DNA from: Caenorhabditis elegans
Taxonomy: Eukaryota > Nematoda > Chromadorea > Rhabditida > Rhabditidae
Direction: 5' to 3'
Assembly: GCF_000002985.6 (NCBI RefSeq)
Contig: NC_003283.11
Span: 9,176,001-9,240,000, forward strand
DNA: 64,000 nucleotides
This document shows, piece by piece, positions 14,601-26,606 of the stretch (position 1 is its first letter; each line of letters opens with the position of its first letter). Position numbers and translations under genes: made by a program. The notes under the pieces are model-generated. The model ran no database searches, had not been told where the DNA came from, and was given only the letters and a program-made list of their open reading frames with translations.

Positions 14601-15684
14601 GCAGGGTGAGAAATTTAGTATTTTCACCTGGAAAAATATCAGATGGTGCACAGAATGTTTGCTTACTCAAATATTTACTTTTTTCAATCCTGCTCGGCCA
14701 ATGACAGCTCTCATTGTTCAAGTTGTTATAAAACTTTTCAAAACTGTTTCAACTATCTATTTCAGTTTGAAAACTTATTGATTTTCTAAGGTCATTCCTC
14801 TTCCCCTCTAGTTAGATTGCATGTTCTTTTTGGATTAAATATTCTATTTAAAAATAATTATTTAGTACTCCTAAAGACGACAGTGGATTTTTATTCTGAT
14901 GTTCCAGTTGCCACATCTCTAACGTTTTCTGTTTAACAGATTATTTTTTGAGTTCTTATGTCACAGATAATCTATAAAAAACTTAGGTGTGATTTGTTCG
15001 TTAAAAATCTCCAAGAAACAATAAATGATACAGCGAGAACGCATAACATTACCTGTGCAAGAAAAACAAAGGTGTGACGCAGCGTTCCTCTTTTTACTCA
15101 TCTACATAATTTGTCTTTACAATAATGACTATAATAATAATTTATTCACTTTCTTTGCAATGTAGGTGTCAACCTGCAAATTGGCTATATGTTATTTTAA
15201 AGATTATTTTTCATTTATTTGTCTGTGCCTTTTGTTTTTTGGAAGTTACCCATTTTATCAGTTATTCTTAAGAGCTAGCAGTTATTTCCTATCTTGTACA
15301 TAACACAATCGTTAGAAAAAATAATAAATGAAAAATTGTCTAGTAAGTATTTGTCACCTTGAGTTCTTCAACTTTTGACATGTTATCGTCTCAATTTCTC
15401 AGCTGACATGAAGTCCCCAAATGACGAAACAAAGGGAAAAGCTCATCCAATTCCCAAAGTCACTAAAATCTCTTAGTTTTTGCCACCACCAATCCTCTAA
15501 AGGAATGCCGTCCGTGTCTCCTTTTCATGTCTTTCTCCCCCGTATGTCAGGCGCAGCTCTTCTTCTTTTTTCTCTTTGTCTCTCATTCTTACCCGCTATT
15601 TTGAAAACTTTTCAGAAAGAGCGTGTTATCAGCGGAGTACGCAGAGTGGTGGTCTTCAGCTGGCCCCACCCACTTCTCGACAAC
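5681..15684. other. 10 kb gene-free interval between divergent genes
   Basis: I see no credible exon series here. Open frames are short, AT-rich and lack paired splice sites. The part next to ptr-1 (about 5930-6230) is richer in G and A and includes a GC-rich core near 6098-6120 (CGCGTAGCCGCGCGG), compatible with the ptr-1 promoter or a non-coding first exon. A small perfect stem, TGGGC-GTTAT-GCCCA, lies near 10315-10329. The rest is A/T-rich with long homopolymers. The receptor gene to the right may have distal promoter elements or untranslated exons in this space. Confidence 0.6.
15605..15614 (+). promoter_or_regulatory. Acceptor-like site before the receptor gene
   Basis: AACTTTTCAG ends about 71 bases before the chosen receptor start codon. 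It matches the worm splice acceptor and could be used for a leader trans-splice or to join an upstream untranslated exon. It also argues against the longer in-frame start at 15421, which lies before this acceptor. Confidence 0.4.
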
Positions 15685-18600
15685 ATGTCATCGGCGGCTC
15701 AACTGCTACTGGATTCGGCGGTGCGAGACGACGACGATCCGATCTTTCTTTATCATCATCTGAATGCTAGTCTAGAAGCAGCAAAAGATGCAGTTAATGC
15801 TACTTCTGTAAAACAAATTCTCGAAGCTCAAACTCATTATCTATTCAACGATACTATCTTTGGACCAAGTCCAGCAATGGAGTCTACACCGGGAAGGTAC
15901 TTTTTTGAATACCGTATCCATTAAAATTATTTTTTGTGTTTGAAGCTTTGTGAAAAACAGTTCTTTATACAAATTTTTCAAAAAAGATGTCTAAAAAATC
16001 CATTGTGGATTGCTTTTACAAGTTTTCTGTCTTCTCTAAAATGTTTACCTATTTATGAGAACAAAAACTGTCTAGTCGAAATACGAAATGCCGCAATAAT
16101 TGCTGACATTTTTAGATAAATGTATGCAATTTTGCGAAATTGAAGGCTTGAAAAAGTAATGTCTAACCTGTGTGCAAAGCCAATTGAAGTATTATGGTAG
16201 AAAAATTCAAAAATCAAAAAAAATGAATTCAAATTATTATTTTTTTACAAAAATTAAACCTTTTTTGTTTTGTCTCTAACAATTTTTATTAGCAGATAAA
16301 TTCAACTGAAAACATTGTTAGCAACAAAACCAACACTTGCTCAGTTTGCAACACCAGTATTTTCAGTTCTTTGAATTAATTTCTTTAAATATTTATAAGA
16401 ATCCTAATAACCAAAATCATAAACCATAGTTCCTCTCTAATTTCTTCTCCTTTTTCATCTTTAATCACATTTCTTGTTGTTTGTGTTCTATTCAAAATAA
16501 CACGTGTAATTATTCGACGAGACAAAAAACTAAGAAAGCTTCAGAAGCAAAGCACAAGAGAACATTACCTCGATGATTTTTGAGCGTCGGAGATTAGTAC
16601 TCTTCAACCAAAGAAATTTTCTAGGATTTACTCTTCAATTAGGTCAAGAGCTGAACCATTTTTGCACGTTTTCCGACAGACACAATTCTGTGTAACCCGG
16701 AGCTCTTCAGAATTATCTAATTATTCTTCATTCCTGGAAATGAAAAAAAAAAACAAAATTGAAAAATGAAAAATGAAAAAAAAAAAAACTTCTTGTTATT
16801 TTTCATCGTTGCATGGTCCACAACGCCACAGGGGATAAAGAAATGAATCCTGAGAAACAACAGAAAAATGTCATAAATCACAAGAAACAGGAAGCAGCAG
16901 CTTCCCGAGGGTCACTTTGAGATCAAAAAATGGGAATTTTCAGATCACTCATTCAAAATCTCTATTACTTCTACATGCCATTCTGCGTTTTTGTTGGGCT
17001 CACTGGCAATACTATGGTTTGGATTTTGATCAGGTTTGTTTGAAGTTTTCAAATTAAAATTATTATTATTTATTGACACAGTGTGTATACTTTCGGAAGT
17101 CCGGGCAAGTTACTAGTTGGCACGCAAGACGATGTGCGTGGAAAATTTTAATTAGTTAGGACAGCAAGTGGAATGAAAAAGGAGAAGTCCATTTCCGCAG
17201 TTTTCTGCTTTCATGCGGAAGATTATTTCAAAAGAAAGAGAGAGGAGGTGTTTGAAATACCAGGAAAAAATGTATGTGCACTTTTGATGGATGGTCCAAA
17301 CACTGAAATGAAGCTTTCCTACAAATTTTTGAGTCTTCAAAACTGGGAATATTTTCAATTCACGGGCTCTCAGGAAATTTTGAGCTTCATGACTAGGTGA
17401 TAAAGTTTTACAAAATCAGATTGCTAGAAAACAACCCTACCAGAGTTATGAACAATTTTCAACTTTCTTTAAAATTATCTTCAAACGGTAACAAGAAAAT
17501 TACAATTTTTTGTTCCAAAAATTTTTTCAAAAACACAGGTCTTCCTAGTTTTAACATTTTTTTCCTTAAAATTAAAAAAAAAACTGTCGCATCAGAAAGC
17601 ATTCATTTTTCAATGTCACTGAGTCATGCATCTCCAAATGTCTGTTATTCATGTCATGACGTTTTTCATTGTACCTGAAAATTGAATTTAGCGGAGACCT
17701 TTCGTGTGTTATTTTTCTCTTTTTCCGAAAAGCCATAAGCTTCGCAAATATTCAGAACAGATTTTTAGATAAGTTGAAGAGGGAGGAGGATGACGGCAGC
17801 TTCTTAATAAATTATTGAAAGATTTTGAATATCCTGAACATAAAGAAATGACAACATCACCAGAATGAATACTTTGTTTTTTCAGAAGCAACCGAATGTT
17901 GAATAAACTTCCAACGAACGTCTATCTCCTGTGCCTGGCAGCAATGTCATCAATCTTCTTGCTTTCATTACTAGTGTTTTGGATAGAAGAGGTCGCATAT
18001 ATCTACTTCTATGTACGTGCATGTTGTCCGATTTCGATCGACAAAATCTTCACTCTTGTCCAGTTTTCTTCCCATTTCACCCTGACTATTTAGCAATTTT
18101 TATTCTTCTTACTTCCGATACTTTCATTCTGGAATACTAATCAGCAATGCATAACTACACGTGGGGAAATGGGGGTGGTAAAGCAATATGAAAAGTTGAT
18201 TCCTGCTAAACTAAAAATTTAGAAGAGATAAAAAGAAAAGAGGGCAGAATCGGATGAGAGAGACAAATCGGATTTCCTTCTTGTCTTCTCCCAATTTTTA
18301 AGGGCAGAAAAGCAGAAGATTTAGAAGATAGAGATGAGCTCCGAGCGATGAAAGAAGAATTCACACTAATTTTTGATTCTTTTGAACACAAATTTGGTGA
18401 ATAATTGAAAAGAAAGAATATGGTAGATATGATGAAAAAAAAGAGTTCGGGGGAAAATTTGTTCACCGTCTAATTCACCCTTGCACTTACCGGAAATGCA
18501 CGATCAATTTTCAAATTGATTCTGGTTTTTTTAAACTTCTCTATCGGAAAGTTCTAGCATGAAAATTATCCCTCTGTCTTAATTTTAATCAAGGAAAATC

Positions 18601-19786
18601 TGTGATTTGATCTGATCACCGCATCACAACTAAAATAATTTCAGGACATATTCCAAGATTCATTGCTCCGAAATTCCTACTACAGTTGCATTTTCAACAC
18701 GTTCTTGGCGCATGTCTGCGATTTTGCATCAGTATGGTTGATTGTGCTAGTTGGATTGGAAAGACTATTGCTACTTTACAGGAAAACAAGAGGATTAACT
18801 TGTGAAAAGTGAGTTTTTTGGAAGTTAATTTCTGCTTTAGAGGATTTTAATTTTAAAAAAACGGAGATATAAGCACAAAAAATAATACTTAAGTACAAAT
18901 CGAATTATTATTTTAAAAATGGACGTATTTTGGAACTTTTTGAATAAAGTACACTATTCTACCTGAAAATTTATTTTTAAACTTTTTTATACAGAGCCCG
19001 TGCCCAAGTGTTCATCCTTCTCGGCTTCGCAATGGTCTTCAATGGATGGATCCTTTTTGTTGCTGATATGGATGAAGAAGGCCAGTGTGACATTAAAATT
19101 GAATTTGTTGGAATGTATCAAACTATGACTATTGTGGAAACGATCATTTGTATGCTGGTCCCATCGGTTCTAATAATTACTTGCAACTGTCTAGTTGTGA
19201 GCAAATTGAATAGCCACATCAAGTATGCATAATTATAGCTAGGCCTATTTTGAAAATCTAAAATTAATATTTTCAGAAAAAATCCAGGATCTCCGGCAGT
19301 GTCCTTCAATACTGCGGATGTGGTGCTGACCACTCAGACATCAGCACCAAGTGCTACATTGAAAAGCTACACACGAATATCAAGCAGATTCTCAATCGAT
19401 GTTGAAAAGGCACCAAAGAAGAAAAAGAAGGGAATACGATATACGGATATTCAATTGACTCGGTCACTTCTTGTTGTCACATGGGCATTTATTTTGTTAA
19501 ATATTCCAAATTATGGATACAGAATTGCCAGCATTTTATTTGGAATCTCAGAGCAGGTAAATTGTCAAAAAAACCTTTCCAAATATCAAATATTATATTT
19601 CAGTCCTCCTTGATGACTGCAATTTCTCTTGGAGCTCACGTATTTCTTTACACTCATCATGCATTCCTATTCTACCTTTACATTTTCTACTCACCACAGA
19701 TGAAGCGTCGTCTGAAACCAACTGCAATGAAATTGCTCGAATGTTACTGTTTTAAGCCACCCGGTGATTATACTGATCATACTTAA
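15685..19786 (+). CDS. Seven-transmembrane peptide-type GPCR (427 aa)
   Basis: A rhodopsin-class receptor in seven exons (15685-15896, 16944-17033, 17886-18012, 18645-18808, 18995-19222, 19277-19556, 19604-19786); the joined frame is exactly 428 codons with stop. A ~70-residue extracellular N-terminus carries several N-glycosylation sequons (NAS, NAT, NDT). TM1 has the conserved GNT; TM2 follows LPTNVYLLCLAAMSS; TM3 ends GLERLLLLYRK, where the usual E/DRY is replaced by LERL. The third cytoplasmic loop is long, Ser/Thr-rich and ends in a KKKKK cluster. TM7 lacks a clean NPxxY (FYLYIFYSPQM). The tail has CYCF, possibly palmitoylated. This resembles FMRFamide/peptide receptors; the ligand cannot be read from sequence. 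Exon 3 is ended at donor GTACGT because the frame otherwise stops. An in-frame upstream ATG at 15421 is rejected. Confidence 0.85.
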
Positions 19787-19864
19787 AGATCTAATGTTTT
19801 TGCAACAATGATATTATGATACGGGTATTTATTTATATGGTTTTGATACATAATTTTTATCAAT

Positions 19865-19870
19865 AATAAA
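19865..19870 (+). terminator. Poly(A) signal of the GPCR gene
   Basis: AATAAA occurs 79 bases after the receptor stop codon, in the short space before the convergent hydrolase gene. Confidence 0.6.
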
Positions 19871-19950
19871 GTGATTAATATATTAACTCGCGTTGTATTG
19901 TTTAGTAGGAAGAATAAAGTGGAAGATAAGGAAGTAAAAGGAAAGACGGA

Positions 19951-21224
19951 TTACCGATTTTTGATCTCATCAATCCGATAAATTTTGCTCGCCGGAGCAA
20001 ACCAACCCTCATAAGACACAGTTTCAGGAGTAACATCATAATGATAATGACCGGCATCTCCATGATCACTGTAACAATGAGTATGCTCTAATCTCAAATT
20101 ATGACCCGGATCATAAGAGTGCATGACGGTGGCACAGATTAATGGAGCACTCATTTCAAAATAGTTGAGCCATTTATCAACTTCCGCATTATTTTCGAAT
20201 GGACAGCCTGGAAAATCTGGCATCACGTGGAGTCTAGCTTTTCCGGTTTGGATTATGAATTGACCAGCCAACGAAACAATTCTGAAAGTTTAATATGATG
20301 TCCCAAAGGTTGATTATGTTAAGTTTAAAGTTAAAAATTAAATGCTTATAGAAAAATATTCTTATATTTAACTTTCTTTAACTTTTAACTTACTTTTTCC
20401 CAAAATGCTCTTGAAGTCCATCTCTAATACAATTGGTCAAGTTTTTCTCTCCCTTTCTTACGGATGCTTTGAAATGAACTGAAATGTGATTGACCATTAA
20501 AACAAAACAGCTAATTTGTAGATATAAACTTACCAACAGTGGATGACTTATCAGCATCTGATAATGCTAAATTGGCCATCAAACTGAACTTTGGTTCATC
20601 GATGATTCGTTGAACATAACGTTTGTCGGAGTTTGAATTGATCTCAGCGATCCTTGTTCCAACTTCACCAGTTTTTAAATTTACATCAGCTACCATCTCA
20701 CAGTTCTGGCCTACAATAGGCCATGGGCCAGCCCCTGGACCAAACACTGCTGCTTCTGGATGCTCACACACTTTTCCAATTTTTGGAATATCAAACTGAT
20801 GGTCGATGTGAAAGCCTGGATACAAATTTCCAGGCCCACCTACTTCAGCGATACGGAGATTATGGCCAAATCCAGATGATTTTTGATTGAATGGGGGCTT
20901 CGATAAATCTATGAAAGCACATAAGTCTTAAAATTTTTGAATTGAACAATCTCACCCGGGCAGTCGACAATATTTACTTCGACATTCTCAAAGTTCGATA
21001 ACAGAGAAGTTTGGAAAACCTGAAATTTGAGTTTGTGGGGAAGTTTCTACTATGCCTTTACTGTACTCTTTTTGATCAATGTTTGTTTCCCTAAAGTATA
21101 AGGTATTTCAAAGTGAAAGTAGATCATGTAAAATATCCGCTTTAATTCTTACCATTTTCAGTTCTTCCAGGCTAGGAACATGATTATCGATCACGACCGA
21201 CAAATTTTCTGAACAATCCGGCAT
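19951..21224 (-). CDS. Ester hydrolase of the C11orf54/PTD012 (DUF1907) family
   Basis: About 308 aa in five exons, close to the ~315 aa of the human protein. The N-terminus (MPDCSENLSV...HVPSLEELKM) matches the human HVPSLEEL segment. The middle exon (about 20908-20534) has AEVGGPGNLYPGF and GPGAGPWPIVGQN, the family's glycine-rich block. The last exon has the metal site: RLEHTHCYSDHGDAGHYHYD, in which the human zinc ligands are the His-x-His pair and a later His, all present. The family is described as zinc-dependent with esterase activity on small substrates; its physiological role is unclear. The stop is TAA read at 19951-19953. It converges on the upstream receptor with only 165 bp between stop codons, and lies 458 bp downstream of a chemoreceptor on the same strand. 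Complete, no lesion seen. Confidence 0.88.
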
Positions 21225-21682
21225 AGTATAATATTTTTACGAAGGGGAATGACACTTAACAGAATGTAGTAATTGGGAGGAATGATAGAAGCAAACAAAA
21301 TATTGATATGTTCTAAAAGGGAAAATATGATAGGGAAAGAGACGTAAACACATCAAGAAATTTATGTTGGGAAGATAGAGGTCAACATCATTCCGATTCT
21401 TCTGCCACTAATATAACTATTTTCTGTTGTTTATTGTATAAAAGAAAAATTGGTTTTAAAAATGGAAAACTCCAAAAGCAGCTTCTCTTGTATCTCATTC
21501 TCAAAGCAAAGTAATGCATTTCGTTATAGAGATTTTAACTCATTTGCATCATTCATCTCAATATTTTGTTTTATTTCTTCTTTGGTTGCATGATAGGCAT
21601 CACAAAGAATTTTAATACCTTCAAGTGTATTGAAAAAAATCTTAAGTTACGATGCTACCTGAAGGGAAAGCTATCACAATCA
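21225..21682. other. 458 bp spacer
   Basis: AT-rich spacer between the chemoreceptor stop and the hydrolase start on the same strand. It holds the hydrolase promoter and the receptor 3' UTR. No gene is visible. Confidence 0.6.
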
Positions 21683-22987
21683 TTATATACAGTTTACATT
21701 TATTTTTAAACAATATTCATTATGATGTCCGAATTCGTCATTTGGTATCATCATGCCGTGGTTTTGTTGGAAGATGGTATCTGTGCTGATGAATTCATGT
21801 CTTTCTTTCTTGTCACAATATTCCAAGTCCGTGTGATCATTTCTGGAAATTCTTGTGTTCAATAAAGTTATTAAACAAATGAACAAACTTTTGACAGCGT
21901 TTCTGTAATTTTGAACAATGAAAAGTGTGGGTAGAGGATCCACCACTGGGTATATTGCAATGGAATAACTTATGAATAGGCTTGCACTTCCGACGTCAAG
22001 TTGAATTAAAGTACAGAAAAGAACTACTGTACTTGGAATGTACATGAGAAGAAATGGAATTGCTGATTGAACTACTAATGCATAGAACAGTTGTTTTTGA
22101 ATCGACTTGGTTTGTTTCGAATTTGAGGAAACCTCTAGTCCTTTTGTTATTTTCTTATAGCACCCATAACCACAGATGAATACTGTGACGGCAGATGACA
22201 TCTGTAAAATTATGGATTGGAAAAAAATAATGTAAATTCCAATAATTTACAATTAAAAGCCAGACAATCGCCATCGCCCAGAAGGCTGTCCAATCCATGT
22301 CGTGAATGCCATTTTTGTCTTCCATATAGTAATATGGTCCCACGTAAACAACATCGTCCACGTTGATATCCAAATTTTCCATTAATGTTTTTCGAATAAA
22401 TTCTGTATATTCGGGCGATTCGCGGAATACTGCATAATACGTTACAAGCCAAACAACTCCGTAGATTTGTGGTACCGTCAACCAAAAAATGATCCTAGCA
22501 CCATCGAATAACTTTTTCGATTTTCTAAAATAACAAACTTTGTTAACTTCACTTGCATTTACTCAGCGGTAGAACTTACGGAAACAAGGTAGCATAACGG
22601 TATAAAAAATGTAAAGCAAAAACATTCATCGAGACACCGTACATTGCGCACATGAGACAATCCAGAATGGAGCAAATTTCTCGACTGAATATCGAATTGT
22701 GAACGTCAACAATTACAATAACTCTAGTGGTAAATGAGTGAAGCAGCTGCAATTGTTTTTTAGTCCACATTTTTCTATTTGTTAAATACCGGTTCAGTTA
22801 CAATAGCACTGCATGAGAAAAGTATCTCGTAGATGGAAACATAGATCATAAGATATTTGTAGTTCCCTATCTTTTTCGAGGACTTTGTTAAGATGAGATA
22901 TATCAAAAATATATTCAAAGGGTTTGCAATGCACGTTCCCACAAACTGGGCAGTTTTAAGGAACGAGTTGAATACAGTAAGATCCAT
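21683..22987 (-). CDS. Str-superfamily chemoreceptor (str/srj class)
   Basis: A nematode-specific seven-TM receptor of roughly 350 aa in four exons. Exon 1 (from ATG 22987) encodes TM1 and the family signature NPLNIFLIYLILTKS followed by IGNYKYLMIYVSIYEILFS. Exon 2 begins LLHSFTTRVIV, the usual Str position of the P-x-x-HS motif, joined through a 46 bp intron (about 22796-22751). Exon 3 includes the extracellular loop rich in Asp and Tyr. Exon 4 ends TM7 with YPVVDPLPTLFIVQNYRNAV, the conserved PxxxxxxxxxYR of Str proteins. The tail after TM7 is about 75 residues, longer than many relatives, so the final stop at 21683 could be extended or an intron missed. Such receptors normally act in chemosensory neurons. 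The exact subclass (str or srj) cannot be fixed by eye. Confidence 0.85.
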
Positions 22988-23859
22988 TTCAGGCAACGGA
23001 GATCACAAGAACGACAGATAAGAGATAATGAGCCTCGAGTCTAGTTTTTACGATTTTATATAGTTGGAACTCCCAAGCGGCTTCTACGTGAGCCATGTTA
23101 TTGGTATCGCACGGGATGTAATACCGATAAATAATTAGCGAATTCCCAGAATGGTTTAAATGAGGAGGCGGTGTGAAACAGAACTTTATATTACGGTAAC
23201 TGTACGAATGTATAAACAGTTAATAATTGTGAACACACCGACTTCAATAAAGTTGGAAGATCAGAGCACAACAATTCACAATATTTTCTTTCTCCCAAAT
23301 TAAACCCAAACGAAAACATGTTCCTCGAAATTCAACTTTTTATACTTTAATGTTTTCTTCTTGCACTTTGATATATCATTGCAATCCCTTATTTTTTTAG
23401 TAATCATCTTAAATTTTCCACGTGATTGCTGACGATAGCATTTTCAACATAATTTCCTCTGGGGATATCGATACATTTCAAAATTTTTTTGAAATGCTAT
23501 TAAAAGTTTCACTATGATATTTGGAAATTTCAGAATTATAGGAGTTAATTTAAATAATTTCTCTATTCTTTCCATCTTTAAATGTAGACGACGAGACTAG
23601 AAATCGACTTTTAGTTAATGAAGAAATATCATCGAAAATGTGATTTTTGAGGCAATACTCTTTGACCCATCTCCTGAAAATGCCTATTTACGTAACATTT
23701 TGATTTTCAAAAGTAATAAAATTGACTCTAGTTGTAATGATAATTCGCAAATTCGTCACTAAATTTGCCTTTTCGAGTTTTTAAATCACCACTTTCGATG
23801 TTATCTTTCCACCACCGAAAATCATACTCCATATAAAAGATCGAAATGTTAGGAAGAAA
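22988..23859. other. Divergent intergenic region
   Basis: An AT-rich 870 bp region between the chemoreceptor and the degenerate protease. It should contain both promoters; apart from a TATA-like box near 23832 no distinct element or gene is seen. Confidence 0.5.
23832..23839 (+). promoter_or_regulatory. TATA-like box of the protease pseudogene
   Basis: TATAAAAG lies 28 bases before the first ATG (23860). The layout, a TATA box with a very short leader, is what a highly expressed secreted gut protease might use and may be a relic of past activity. Confidence 0.4.
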
Positions 23860-26606
23860 ATGCTAAGTGAGAAAATGTATAGTCTTATTTTCATTTTGAC
23901 TTTCTTCTCGGTTTATTCCAAGTCATTGGTCTACATTCCTCTCCACAAGTGGAATCATTGAAGTCCAAGTTGTTGAAAGAAGGAAAATGGAGCGACTACA
24001 AGCTACAACAAGATCAGTTGAGATCTGATGCATATGCTGCAGGAGTTGATGATTATGAGCATGCTGGATACGTGGGAAAAATTACTGTAGGATCTCCCCC
24101 ACAGGAATTTAGAGTTATAATGGACACCGGGTCTTCAAACTTTTGGATTCCTGATTCAACATGTGACACTAAAGCTACGTCTTGTCACAAAGTTTTACCC
24201 GCACCAAATTACTCGGCAATTCCCGGCAACTTCTTCCCCAAGTTTGGGCCTTTTCAGCTTCTTACCCAACTTTTGCCAACTTCTAACCCAAAGTTTGCCC
24301 AAGTCTTACCCAACTTCAACAATTCTAGTGTAAACTCGCTCACCCGAGTCGTACCCAAGCCTTAGCCAAGTTTTGCCAACTTCTTACCCAAGTTTGCAGA
24401 TGTAAAGAACGAACAAGATTCCGAAATCCCGCATGCGCAATGTTTAGCGTAAATCGACACTTTGTCTTTTGAGTAATTTGTATTTAAAATAGAGGAATTT
24501 CGATGTAATTGAAAGAATTCACAGGAAAACTTGTCCCTTCAAAGGCCAATTCTAAATATTTTTCTCTGGTGGCTAACTTTGTTTAAAAATGTACGAACAA
24601 AGTTTGATTTTTATTGCCATTTTGTCTAATAAACCATATAATTTATCTAAAAATAAAAAGAAAGAAAAGGTATCTTCAAGATGATTCCTAATAAGTCCAA
24701 TAGTAAAATAATAGACAGTCAATCCAATGGATCGAATTTTTCTAAGACTGAACTGTTCCTTTGAAATGTACACTCTTATAAAATTGACCGTTATTGAAAG
24801 ACATGAAACAAACATGAATTACAGTAGTTCTGTAAATTCTGAACTTAGAATCCTTAGAAAGCACACTTGAAAACGAATGAAATAAGGTATGTGAGAATAC
24901 CGTATCAATCAGATATGTCTGATACTTCCCCAATAAATATTTATTAGAGTATGAGTACTATATATTTTTACTAGTGTGCATCGCTCCGCGCGACCATCAT
25001 GGCTCAGCAGGTAAGACTTCGGCACAACGGGTAATGCGATCAAAGTTCAACACACAGGTATAAATTGGGTAAGAAATAGGCAAAACTTGGGTGAGACTTG
25101 GCCAAGACTTGGGCGACGCCTCGAGACGGCGAGGCAGTCCCCGACTTTTTTCATTTTTGAGGCGGCGCCAACTCTTGCCCAAGGTTTACCCAAGTCTTGG
25201 CAACTCCTTATAAATGTTTTTATTTTTTGGCAAGGCTTGGGTAAGAAGTTGCGAAGCCTTGGGTATGAAGCTGGCTGCAAACGCCGAGTTGTTTTGGAGG
25301 TTGTTTATTAATTTATAATATTTAAGTGTTCATCTGTGATGATTTGTTTTCAGGATATTGTAGACCTGGGCCAAATGTTTCCGTGTCGTGTATGACCCAA
25401 CAAAAGTTCATATCTTCCAAGTTCTACTTATACGAAATTCGGAACTTTTCAGTTTACTGGGAGCAATTTTTGAGTCAAAAATCTTTAAAATCAATTTGTT
25501 TTTAGTACGGTTCCGACAGTGCCAGTGGTATTCTGGGATTTGATACTGTTTCATTTGGTGGAATATCTGAAAGTCAATTGATTGTTCCAGACACTGTTGT
25601 TGCTACAGCAGTGTGCATTCCTTCATTTTTTGAGCAGGTCGTAGTTTTTAATGGATCTCAACTTTTCAGCTATTAAAAATATGTAAAAACTTTAAATTGT
25701 ATCATAACAATTATTTTATTTATAGGAAGATATCGATGGAATCATGGGTCTCGGATTCTTAGCTAATTCACAACAAAATATTTATCCTCCGTTTGTTAAT
25801 GCAGTTGGGCAAGTTAGCGTTTTAATTTTTAGAAGAAAACACAAGTTTTAGCAAGAAGTTTAAAAAAATGGAATCTTGTTTCTGTCAAAAAAATATTTGA
25901 CTGCAGAAACTGGTTGATCCAATATTTCATGTTTATCTTGGGAATCGTCCAAATAGAGCTGGACAAATCACTTTTGGCGGACAAGATACTCAGAACTGTG
26001 CAAAAGTAAAACAGTATCACCCATTGACGACAGGTGCTGCTTATCAGTTTTATGTAAGTCGGCTTGAAAGTATACAACAGTTTTAAAGACAAATCACAAG
26101 ATCATTTCAGATGACGTCAGTATCGTCCGGAGCTTATTCTGCAAGGAATGGATGGACTGCTTTATCAGATACAGCAAGCTCTATTATCTATGGACCCAAA
26201 GCTATCGTGGCTGGAATTGCTGATGCAGCAGGAGCCACTGTATGATTAAATTGCAATAGCATATTCTTCCAAGTTATGTAAAATTTCAGTGGGATTCAAA
26301 AAACGAAGTTTATCTAATTGATTGCGAGCCAAAAATTCTTTAAGTTAACTTCACAATTGGTAGTACAATTTACCAAGTTTCTCCTCAAAACCTCATTCTT
26401 CCGTTCCGTAAGTTTTCTTAAATAATAACCAATATCGATTGTACTTCAGCTGACAGCATTGTTCAAACTTGTCAAATGGTCTTCCTGCCATTTACAAATA
26501 ACGGATTCGGGCCATCGTGGGTGCTAGGGAGTCCATTTATTCGCGACTTTGTGCATTGTATGATATGGGAAACCAACAAATCGCATTTTCTGCCAGCTTG
26601 CATTAA
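23860..26606 (+). pseudogene. Degenerate aspartic protease (asp family) with inserted repeat
   Basis: A paralogue of the neighbouring asp-2 that cannot make a full protein. It keeps a signal peptide (MYSLIFILTFFSVYS from 23875), a propeptide (ESLKSKLLKEGKW), the first catalytic motif MDTGSSNFW (about 24120) and later pepsin-fold exons (about 25507-25638, 25725-25809, 25907-26053, 26111-26239, 26290 onward). Lesions: (1) the frame shifts near 23950, where CACAAGTGGAATCA stops at TGA unless one base is restored; (2) about 1.1 kb of repeat follows CHK at about 24190; (3) TAA at 26341 interrupts the frame before VNFTIGST; (4) the frame shifts again near 26560, before the C-terminal YDMGNQQIAFSASL. 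The second active site reads SDTASS, so the DTG glycine is Ala. Splice sites remain good, so the decay may be recent. A spliced but shorter transcript is possible. Confidence 0.85.
24190..25280. mobile_element. Fold-back repeat element inserted in the protease pseudogene
   Basis: Each end carries a cluster of degenerate ~20 bp units: CTTCTTACCCAAGTTTTGCC-like units at about 24195-24400 on the left and their reverse complement (GGCAAGGCTTGGGTAAGAAG-like) at about 25065-25275 on the right. The ~650 bp centre is AT-rich with no long coding frame. Arrays in inverted orientation around a non-coding core suggest a non-autonomous DNA element. Exact termini and target duplication could not be found, so the borders are approximate. 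It sits where the parent gene should have an intron, right after the first catalytic exon. Confidence 0.55.

Noticed and set aside
15421..15684. Upstream in-frame start for the GPCR, adding ~88 residues
   Set aside because: The added residues look non-coding and lie across a good splice acceptor at 15614; the ATG at 15685 gives the expected extracellular N-terminus.
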